Shown here piece after piece: positions 56,297 to 64,000 of a DNA stretch of 64,000 bases (positions are counted from its first letter, which is position 1; each line of letters opens with the position of its first letter). The stretch spans positions 1,178,001 to 1,242,000 of the forward strand of contig JAIUPT010000041.1 of assembly GCA_022315425.1 (NCBI GenBank). The letters are read 5' to 3'. Origin of the DNA: Pseudevernia furfuracea (lineage: Eukaryota; Ascomycota; Lecanoromycetes; Lecanorales; Parmeliaceae). The notes under the pieces are model-generated. The model made no database searches and was not told where the DNA came from. It was given only the letters and a program-made list of their open reading frames with translations. The position numbers and the translations under genes were made by a program.

Positions 56297-57196
56297 CTAG
56301 ATCTTTATAACTTTACTGATATTGAACTCCTTCTGACTGTTGTTTCCAATCTTTGCGAACTGTGCGAGTAAAGAGCCAATGTTCGACCTCGAACTTTCCG
56401 CTTGTAATCCGACTCCGTTGAGAACGTAGCCTCTCTGGTTGCTCACCAATTGTACCTGCCCCTTCTTGAACTCAGAGGTAAAGTGGGTGTGCCCAAACAC
56501 CCACCATTGAACTTCTGCAAGGGCCTTGTCTTCGAGGAGATCGGTTGAAAAAGCGCAGCTCCAAGGGTTTGATAGGTCACTGGGTTTTGACGATTCTTGA
56601 ATTGTTGGCGCATGATGCGTAACAACCAGAATGTTTCTTTTGAGGTGGGACCTCTCGCTGCGAATTGTTTGTATCTCATGCCTAAGCCACTGAACATCCT
56701 GTTGATGCTCTAGATTATGATCATCGACTGTCCACGACTTGATGTGTTTAAAATCGTTGACTTTCATCTGCACGATGTGTTTGGCATCCGACGGAATCTT
56801 TGACTGTAGGGTGCAACCGAGAATGGTGATACCCAAAGATAACTCCATATCAACGCGATTTCTATGCATGACATGGAGGTTGCCATCGCAGCCAGGCTCC
56901 ATCTCCAAACCTCTGGCGAGCCTGAGGCCTTCGGCGTGAGATATTCCAAAGAACTCATGGTTTCCAAGTACTAAGAAAACCTTGGTGAAATGCATACATT
57001 GCCGCCGAAGGAAACCGAGGTAAGGTTGATAATCTTTTAGGCGCCCAATGTCTCCCGCAAGAACCAAGTATGGAGCTGCGGCTGGAATGCCAAAGTCCGC
57101 GTATTGCTGACCGATCTCAAGGTGAAGATCAGACATAATTTGAAACTTCGTTCCGAGCTTCAGGTGGCCGCTGAATAGTCTATGCAGGGATCCCAT
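56297..57196 (-). CDS. Calcineurin-like metallophosphoesterase
   Basis: A single exon encodes 299 residues. It opens MGSLHRLFSGHLKLGTKFQ followed by the five metallophosphoesterase blocks in order: IMSDLHLE (D-x-H), LVLAGDIGRL (GD), VFLVLGNHEFFG (GNH[E/D]), ILVVTHHAPT (H) and WVFGHTHFTSEF (GHxH). All metal ligands are present. The C-terminus GYVLNGVGLQAESSRS departs from most relatives. No signal peptide or membrane span is predicted, so it is likely cytosolic. Such fungal proteins are common and mostly uncharacterised; possible substrates include phosphodiesters or phosphoproteins. It stands alone in an accessory stretch. Confidence 0.88.
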   Translation of the reverse strand: MGSLHRLFSGHLKLGTKFQIMSDLHLEIGQQYADFGIPAAAPYLVLAGDIGRLKDYQPYLGFLRRQCMHFTKVFLVLGNHEFFGISHAEGLRLARGLEMEPGCDGNLHVMHRNRVDMELSLGITILGCTLQSKIPSDAKHIVQMKVNDFKHIKSWTVDDHNLEHQQDVQWLRHEIQTIRSERSHLKRNILVVTHHAPTIQESSKPSDLSNPWSCAFSTDLLEDKALAEVQWWVFGHTHFTSEFKKGQVQLVSNQRGYVLNGVGLQAESSRSNIGSLLAQFAKIGNNSQKEFNISKVIKI

Positions 57197-57746
57197 TTCG
57201 TCCTAAGCTAACCCTGAGTGGTCTCCGCGGAGATAGGTATAGCCTGATACTGATTGAACGGATTGAAGACCTCAAACGTACTATACTGTATACTGAGTGT
57301 TATGCATAATTCGCTACCGCAGTAGTCATTGACCCCAGAGAAGACTGATTGAGCGGATTACTCATTCGGTGCGATTGTCGCCGAGCTCCAAGGGCAACAA
57401 ATTTCAGGATTTGGCAATACTTTGACGCCGAGATTTTGCTATTTATAAGAGAATCAAAATGAAGATGCGGTCATGGGTGATTTAACGCTGGGTTGCACTT
57501 GCAAAGCAAAAATGATCCACCTAAGACTTCTGTAGCAATTTTGTAGAAGATGGCGTACTGCGAGATGGTGATGGGGAAAGATTTTTAGCTCGGGCGCTAC
57601 TCGTACTCTAGGAGCTTAGCGTTTCCCCTGTCTACAAAACAAGCGCCGAGATATATGTAGGTTGGCTGTACTTGGTTGTACTTGGATCAATTTCCATTCC
57701 ACCAATCCCCTTACTCCTCAGTATTCTGTATGTTGGATCAGCTAAC
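57197..57746. other. Intergenic region, nothing recognised
   Basis: About 550 bp between divergently transcribed genes; it should hold both promoters. Confidence 0.5.
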
Positions 57747-58655
57747 ATGGGTCAAACTATCATTGAACACATTGACACTGTGTTTCATCTTCTGGGTGCG
57801 CATGGCATCTCCGCATGTATCATTGGAGAATTTGCTCTAAACTACTACAACGTCCCGCGAGTCGTGCATGTAGGCGATTGCCAACAGTCACCTGGAATAA
57901 ATCTGACAGTCAAACAGGACCTGGAGATCTCCGTTCACTGGAATGATCTGAATCGAGCTTCAACAATTTTGAGATCACAACGAGAGCTTTTCGAGCCAGC
58001 AAATGAGGACGTCTTCAACGTCTATATCGAGTACCGACGAGGCATGCCTAGATTTCGGTTCCGAGCTAGCAGTACAGCAAACCTTGTACTATTTCCAGAT
58101 GAGCCCTTAGGTAGTGAAGGCTTGATCGATAATATCGTATCTCAATCGCTTCACCAGCAACATTTCGAATACAGCTTCGAGCTTCTAGACTTGATCCCTG
58201 AAGCCAGAATCACATCGTTGCCCTTTCCCTTCCTAGAACCACTCCTTTTCAGTTGCTCTCAAAAATACACCTCCTCGCAGGATGTAATTTCAGCGATGAC
58301 TGTCGACGGCCTAGTCGACGGAATGTATTTGGACGAGGCGTGATGCGAGAGAAACCTGATCAACATAGAGTCGAAGAGTCTAGAATACGTACTCTCAAGG
58401 GTCCGAAGTAGAAGCCCTCGCATAGACTACTTATCTCCAAATACCATTATCTGTATCATTGCAAACTCCGAGGAGAGAGAGAGACTTCTTCATGTCCCTG
58501 GCCGAGAGATTTTTCCCTTTCCGTGTGAGACGCCTAACAAAAGTCGCGTGAGGAAACTGTGGAACATGACGATCGATATGTGCAGCGGACTTGGGATAAA
58601 AAGCGTTCTCTGCTTCCTTGAAAGGCAGAAACAGAATCTGCCACATACACTGTGA
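57747..58655 (+). pseudogene. Nucleotidyltransferase-fold protein interrupted by one in-frame TGA
   Basis: Exons 57747-57869 and 57918-58343 read MGQTIIEHIDTVFHLLGAHG, IGEFALNYYNVPRVVHDLEISV, then a region ending LVDGMYLDEA and a TGA at 58341-58343. The 48-bp intron (GTAGGC...AAACAG) is stop-free and a multiple of three, but its removal joins VVH to DLEISV, the expected catalytic-strand pattern. After the TGA the same frame stays open for 103 more codons (CERNLINIESKSLEYVLSR, RIDYLSPNTIICIIANSEER) to TGA at 58653-58655, with a natural protein composition. TGG to TGA would explain the break. Alternatives are a real stop with 182 residues, or a different splice (GTATTT...CATAG) that yields a short different tail. 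Confidence 0.55.
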
Positions 58656-59024
58656 TCGTGAATCTCAAGTTTCAGATCTTGGTTCCCTGGTGAAATACGG
58701 TTCAAGGATGACTATCCGCTCACAGTCGATGGGATTTGTTTTTCTATTGTTAAAAGGACCCCATAGTCTGAGATGTCACAAAAGTGTGTCACATCCGCGC
58801 TAGCAAGCGCTCTTATGCAGCTCTTTTAGCGCATCGAAGAGCTTAGGGTACTTATTTTCTTTATACAATGTGGGCATCGCCTTGCTTTCAATCAGGGTGT
58901 CTTTGCTTTGTGTGACGTCTTGCAAGCTTGGAAGCGCTATTCTTTGGTATATATGACTGGCATTCGGGCTGCCTATGCATCAATCCTAACTTAGATGATT
59001 AGGTCCAACTTTTAGCAGCGTATC
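58656..59024. other. Intergenic region, nothing recognised
   Basis: About 370 bp with short frames only. Confidence 0.4.
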
Positions 59025-59460
59025 CATGATTCAGTCTCGACTGAACGACGCGGCCATTGCACTTGATAGAGTGTTAGCAGCAGCAAACGTCAAATACGGT
59101 ACCAAAGCTGATTGAGTGCTCACATACAGGATCTCAATTTTCGATGTAGGAGGTTGTTCCAGTGACTTGGTCTGTGGTTGGTCAGGTCTTCGGTACTGGC
59201 TCCATATCACTTCTAGACCCCGTCCACATCTTCAAAGGCAAACTCCGGGCTCGAGCAACGCGCAATAAGCACCATGATGCGGCCCATCTGCGATACTTGG
59301 AGGGCGAATTTCGGGCCGATCTTCAACAAAAGAGCGATCAATTCAACTTGGAATACGCTGACTTGGCTATGAAGAGGTCTCCGGAGTTAGAGCATCCATT
59401 TTCTCGTAGAGGACTTGACCTCGATGATGCAAAGGCTCGCGGTCGCAGCGGTCAACCTTG
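59025..59460 (+). pseudogene. Second nucleotidyltransferase-like remnant
   Basis: Plus-strand pieces read MIQSRLNDAAIALDRVLAAA then NVKYG (59026-59100), resembling the start of fungal nucleotidyltransferase-fold proteins (KYGIFGG). After a broken stretch comes FGTGSISLLDPVHIFKGKLR, ATRNKHHDAAHLRYLEGEF, typical of their C-terminal helix bundle. The catalytic middle is missing, so a deletion as well as frame changes is implied. It lies 370 bp from the TGA-interrupted relative. Confidence 0.5.
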
Positions 59461-60333
59461 ATCTTCTGCCAAGACCTCAACCTGGTGACGTCCAGAGGGG
59501 CCTTCTTGCCCTACCATGACCTCATCCAAAGTCAAGCATGCTGAGTACAGTCGCCGCTACATGAATGAGTCCAAACAATACATTAGTTTTCTTCCATCTT
59601 GAAGTGGATCCATTTGACAAACATCTGCATCAAAAAGATGATCTCACTCTCAAAGTCAGCCTTTGTGTGTAGTCGAATCGCCGTTCAAGACATCACGAAC
59701 CATTCATTATTTCTCCTTCCGTTGCAGTGCTGCTTGTTTCTACGATCCATTGCCCTCAACATTGATCATCGACAAGTTATCGGGTATTTGTGGGCTTCTC
59801 AATACGACTTTACTTGAGTTATACGCCCAGTACTATGATAGGTGGCTACCACCGGGAAAAAGGCTTGAGACCCTATGGTGTTTAATAAAGCCGGTGTGGC
59901 TTGCATATGACTCAATCGCTGAATCTATCAAAGCTTGAAAGTTGAAATTTCAGCTATGGCTTGCACCTGCAGGCACCGTCTGCAGCCATCCAGGGTTCAT
60001 GGATCTGGATCAGTGAATTTTCGTTGTTTCTGCAGCGCACGAAGTGTGCCACCGCCGTATCCTTACTCATGTCGTCAGCGCTTTTGCAGATCTATCTCAG
60101 CTTCTTCTGACTGCAAGATAATATCGCAAAATCTGGAACAGAGATAACTTTTAAGCTAGAGAGTCTTTTCCGGCTAAACATGCTGAGAACACTTTGATGA
60201 CGCCAAAACACCAGAGGGGTTTTGTTATCTCCGGAGTAGGGGGTACGGGCAAGAGTGAAATCTGGGCGAAGTGTGAACGAGATGGCCTCGAACCATTCTG
60301 GGAACTTTGACGCTAGTCGAGGGTCATTTCCAC
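59461..60333. other. Intergenic region with unassigned short ORFs
   Basis: Short plus frames overlap at 59599-59938, one ending LLELYAQYYDRWLPPGKRLE and KPVWLAYDSIAESIKA. It may be a further remnant; no family is recognised. Confidence 0.35.
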
Positions 60334-62247
60334 TCATTTCACAATAATATCCTGCACAGGTAGATGAGTCGTCTGCATGAATTCGCCATCCATTATCCCA
60401 TGCACATAACACTCTCCGATCAATGTATATTCAGGACCTTCTTGTCTCACAATCCACGGGACATTTCCGCCCAGAAAGACACATATCGAGTCACCCGGTC
60501 GCATGCATGGGGGACCGATACCCATATATCCACTCAAAGAAGTGAAGAAACGCCGGCCCTGAGATACAGCTCTATAGCCCATCTCGAAAGATTTATAACC
60601 CTGCATGTGCTGACCTAGGATAAGGCGGAGTTGGGGGATGCCGGCGCCGTTCACTACTCCGTTGGGACATATTTTGAACAGCAACTGCCGAAAATGCCAG
60701 TAGCACATGGGATAATCAGGGGTACAGCATGTATCTGCAGGCTGTTGGCTTATTTGGTAGGAATTACCGCTTGCTACAGCTTTGTTACCGATTAAAGTTG
60801 ATCCGAAGGCTTTGTCTCGGGAAGCACCGTTTTGATAACGTTGGCAGCTCGCTGCCATAGAACTTGATTCGTTTATCCAATAGCTTTGAGGAACTCTGTC
60901 GAAAAGATACTTCCCCCACCTTTCAGGGGTGTCTATATGCGATGAGCTATTCTCAGTCGCCGGGGCAATGCTACTGACGAGACGGACTGCGTCTCCGATC
61001 TTGGCTGCTAGAGATATCTTGTTTGGGTCGTCAGTCAAGGAAATTTTGGTCTTTGATGTGCCAGCTGCTTTGTGACCGCTCCTAGAAGTGGTTTGCCAAA
61101 TGCTTTCGTATGGCCGCGTTCTCCAGTCAGGTACCCAAGACGGTAGTGCGTATTTGTTCTCAGTACGTTCAGCTTCACAGATGACACTCATCACAGGATG
61201 TTCATGAAACTTGAGGCAAGAGTCAGCACAGAGTTTGAGATCCTGCGAGAACAAAATAGCAAGAGCTGTTTCTCGGTAGACATCCAGGACGTCCTTCGAG
61301 TAGTCCGGCCGGGCAAAGTGGAGATCGCACATACAAAGTCCAGTCAATGCGTAAATTTTGTCGCGAGGGTCAGTAGCATCGAAAAATCTTGACGCGTACA
61401 GAGCATCTACTGAACAGATTGTCCCATTTTTAGAAATTGCGTCCCGAATCGATAGTAACTTTGTTAGACGGCCATGAGCCAAGACCGACGATCTATAGCC
61501 AGAGCTACCAAACACGGCAAGCCACGTATTTGGTTGCATATGATCGATCAAACCGGAGACATCTTGCCATGGAATGCTTTGATTCCCACAGACAACAGTT
61601 GCTGATGAAGCTACCCCAAGTTCTTATAGTACCCACATTCGACCGAACCAGGGCCGGGACAGCAGGGATTGCAAAGCTCCCCACTCCTTCGCAGTCCAGG
61701 AATGAATCTCTCGCCTTCTCAGATTGACTTCATTCGAATGTGCTTCGAAAGTAGAGAATGCGCCGGATAGCTGAGGTATGAGTTGAATGGCCAGGCTACT
61801 CTGGTTCGCTTCATCTCCAAGCCATATATAGACATATGCAGCACTCTTGTAAATTTTTCGCATGAGTTGAACCTGTCTACTACGCTCGTCAAGATCTTCC
61901 TGGTTGATACAGATCTGGTCAATCCACAGCGTTTCAGTCTGATCTTTGCGACGAAGTCTTCGAAGGGCGTTCAGCAGATCCTTGGTCAGCGCCAGTCTTT
62001 GTCCGTTGCAGCTGACCCATGTTTTATGAGTAGCATCGCCCCAACAGTAAGAGAGCGCGACGTATTTAGGAGTTTCGGGACCTAGGATTGCTGATTGCAA
62101 TTCGCATTTGATGGTTTCAATTCGCGACCCTGGAAGGATCTTAACAAGTCGTATCTGGTCGGGACGAGTTATTGGTTGATAATGAAGCTTCTCGGTGGGC
62201 GTCAAAATACTCTGTAGAGCTTCTTTCGGCGATATGAATCTCTTCAT
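60334..62247 (-). pseudogene. HET-domain (heterokaryon incompatibility) protein with single in-frame TAA
   Basis: One frame spans 638 codons from ATG 62247 to a stop at 60334, broken only by TAA at 61624-61626. The first part is a HET domain: YVALSYCWGDATHKTW, LWIDQICINQEDLDERSRQV, MRKIYKSAAYVYIWLGDE and SRPWFGRMWVL. The stop then falls where relatives have Gln (WVLQE), and the frame continues ELGVASSATVVCGNQSIPW, ATDPRDKIYALTGLC and a long C-terminal part ending PVQDIIVK. CAA to TAA explains it. A GT-AG pair around the stop (61632 to 61611) would be a 22-nt intron, too short to be spliced. HET proteins trigger cell death on fusion of unlike strains; truncation would leave only the N-terminal 207 residues. 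Confidence 0.85.
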
Positions 62248-62683
62248 TGTAGTCTCTCAAAGCTGAGGCTTGAGCCTTGTCCGTGTAGAAATGACGAGTC
62301 AACGGCTTGAAAATACTTGAAGTAAGGATCAAAAACTTACGAGTCCATTAATTACTCGTAGCTTTGTGAAGTATATTGCTTTCACAGAGGGAAGATCTCT
62401 TGTACATCGGATCGTTGCCTGCCCAAATGCGCTCCAACGAAATATCTCTCAGGTCCCCCTGCGGGGGCGTCTTCCGAGAGTGGGTTAGAGCTGCTACTAG
62501 CGCTGTTCAGGACTTGGCGTGCAGACCTCCGTAGAGTAGCGAATTGTTCAACATATTACTTCGCTATCTACCTACCTAGTCCTATGTCCAAGTAATTCAT
62601 TTTGGCACTTCGGATCTTGAAAATGGAAACTTCGGTTGTTGTTGTGTTTGTACCTATGTCCCCCTTTCTTCAAGATTGCTCCT
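62248..62683. other. Intergenic region, nothing recognised
   Basis: About 435 bp between the HET locus and the 3' end of the halogenase gene. Confidence 0.5.
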
Positions 62684-64000
62684 CTAGTAAGTGGAGATTG
62701 GAATCTGGTTCTCCTTCACTTCCTCTACCACCTTCTCCTCTCCTTCCATCTTCTCTTCTCCTATCATCAAGGCCCTCACGTCAACATCAGAATGTTTAGC
62801 ACCTCCCGTAGGCTTCGCGAGACCCAAGTCTCCCCTCACCAAATTTGGCGCCAATCCATCAATAACGTCGGCAGCGAAGTTATCCATGTTCAACACATCC
62901 TCTGATCTCAACATCTGCCTAGCCCGGATGGTCGTTAAGATGCGCATCTCGTCCTCGGAAAGGGCTGATTCGAGCGCTTTCTCGGCTGCTTTTGTTTTCT
63001 CGTCGGTTGAGCCAGGGGCGTTGGTGCTGATAGCCTTCAATTTTTCTAGGACAGCTTCACGCTGTTCGGCGGGCGCGGGTTGGAATGCTTTGAAACAGAA
63101 GTCGACCGTTTTGGAAAGCTCGTCCTGGGTGAGTTTGGTGCTCACATCTGCTGTTCCTTGGATGACTATGTTGTAGAAGTAAATCAGTAACACAGTCACG
63201 TTGATAATTTCCTGAGAAGAGGGCGCGTACTTGGTCTGAAAAACGCAAAGGCTCTGTCAAAACCTTCCTCATCCATGTCACTCAGGACAGGCTCGTCCTG
63301 TGCCTTTATTTGCTTGAGGGCGCTCAAAACCACAAGCAAGAACCGAGTATATCCTTCTGCAACTTTCTTCGAATGCCATTGCACAGCGGCATACTCATTA
63401 AGTTCCCCTTTCTTAGCCGCGCAGATTGTCACGGCAGCCGAGAGACCACTCGACAGCGCTAGATGAACTCCGGAGGAGAAGAAAGGGTCAATGAAGCAAC
63501 CTGCGTCGCCGACAATGCGCACGAACGGACTGGCATAGGTGGAGGCGCTGTAGGACCAATCTCCTCCAGCCTTGATGTCTGAGACGAGCTCGGCCTCGGA
63601 AAGAAGTTTCATAATGCCGGGTGTGAGCTTTAGAGACTCCAGGTAGAAGTCCCGACTAGACGGGGAGTCCATTGCTCTCTTCTTGGATGTCGAGATGTCC
63701 TGATTCATGACCACTCCGACGGACATAGTACCATTATGTAAGGGGATAGTCCAGACCCAGCCACTCGCGTCTGAAACGAAAAGCATCAGCATCAATCAAT
63801 TCCGATGAAACAAACTTGGAGGTGGAAGTACCTCCTAACGCCTCGAAATATGGCTGGCCCTCGGCGGGTGTCCCCACACCGTAATCACTAGCCCCTTTCC
63901 AATAGCCCCAGCTTGCGACATTTTTCAATCCCTGATTATACTTGCGATTCTTCAGGTATTTGGTGCTCACCAAACCCGCCCGTCCAGTTGCGTCTACGAG
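62684..64000 (-). CDS. Flavin-dependent halogenase, partial (N-terminus beyond window)
   Basis: Visible exons 64000-63832, 63770-63231 and 63165-62684 (introns 61 and 65 bp) give the last 396 residues. The reading starts LVDATGRAGLVSTKYL and continues NVASWGYWKGASDYGVGTPA, EALGDASGWVWTIPLHNGTM (the WxWxIP halogenase signature, completed by the splice), VGVVMNQDISTSKKRAM, RIVGDAGCFIDPFFSSGVHLALSSG split over one conserved FAD block, and VAEGYTRFLLVVLSAYKQ-type helix, FDRAFAFFRPIIQGTADVST. These are fungal secondary-metabolism halogenases that chlorinate phenolic polyketides using FADH2, O2 and chloride. The N-terminal GxGxxG nucleotide loop is off-window. No partner biosynthetic gene lies inside the window. 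Confidence 0.9.

Noticed and set aside
58341..58343. TGA as selenocysteine or programmed readthrough
   Set aside because: Filamentous ascomycetes lack selenocysteine insertion, and the context TGA-TGC does not match the known TGA-CTA readthrough motif.
61611..61632. GT...AG pair surrounding the HET stop codon, read as an intron
   Set aside because: At 22 nt it is well below the shortest introns in this window (45-50 bp), and the flanking frame is already continuous.
1..64000. tRNA, rRNA and CRISPR arrays
   Set aside because: No cloverleaf with A/B boxes, rRNA segment or regularly spaced identical repeats was noticed; a covariance-model scan was not possible, so single tRNAs cannot be excluded.

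Overview
This window looks like nuclear DNA of a filamentous ascomycete (Pezizomycotina, possibly Leotiomycetes; the class is only an impression). The evidence is short GT-AG introns of about 45-100 bp in most genes, monocistronic genes on both strands, fungal-type housekeeping proteins (Mcd4, Pex8, Csm1/Pcs1, Msp1, Tim13, PKA catalytic subunit) and fungus-specific accessory families (HET domain, flavin-dependent halogenase). All gene models were spliced by hand from the sequence. Each multi-exon CDS given with exon coordinates keeps frame across every junction.

Layout. 1-1.0 kb: decayed Pcs60-like AMP-dependent ligase. 1.2-1.8 kb: MAPEG/MGST3-like gene. 1.9-4.8 kb: gene-poor. 4.9-17 kb is a compact conserved block: NSRP1-like and NFKBIL1-like genes (divergent), PKA catalytic subunit with a possible small spliced gene upstream, Zrt3-like ZIP transporter and NUC1/EndoG nuclease (divergent), a small secreted protein, TIM13 and an L-type lectin cargo receptor (divergent). 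17-18 kb: SprT-like protein. 18.5-24.1 kb is decayed and repetitive: alpha/beta-hydrolase pseudogene, minisatellite, tandem duplications and broken coding remnants. 24.7-28.9 kb: PGAP4-like glycosyltransferase and aquaporin (divergent), then a HAD phosphatase. 29-36 kb is gene-poor apart from two tandem SprT-like genes. 36-49.3 kb is a second conserved block: ICMT, a disordered protein ending in a CaaX box, PEX8, a cupin, MSP1, CSM1 and MCD4. 49.3-64 kb is an accessory region: orphan genes, an AT-rich island, a metallophosphoesterase, nucleotidyltransferase-like genes in decay, a HET gene interrupted by one stop codon, and a flavin-dependent halogenase running off the right edge.

Functional themes. 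Membrane and secretory biology recurs: Mcd4 and PGAP4-like act on GPI anchors, the lectin is an ER/Golgi cargo receptor, and ICMT methylates prenylated proteins. Organelle quality control is represented by Msp1, Tim13, Pex8 and Nuc1. The points most worth a second look are the CaaX-tailed protein encoded tail-to-tail with ICMT, three SprT-like paralogues with different zinc-motif states, a dispersed minisatellite family with loci 19 kb apart in opposite orientation, full-length accessory genes broken by single in-frame stops, and stop-free introns whose length is a multiple of three.
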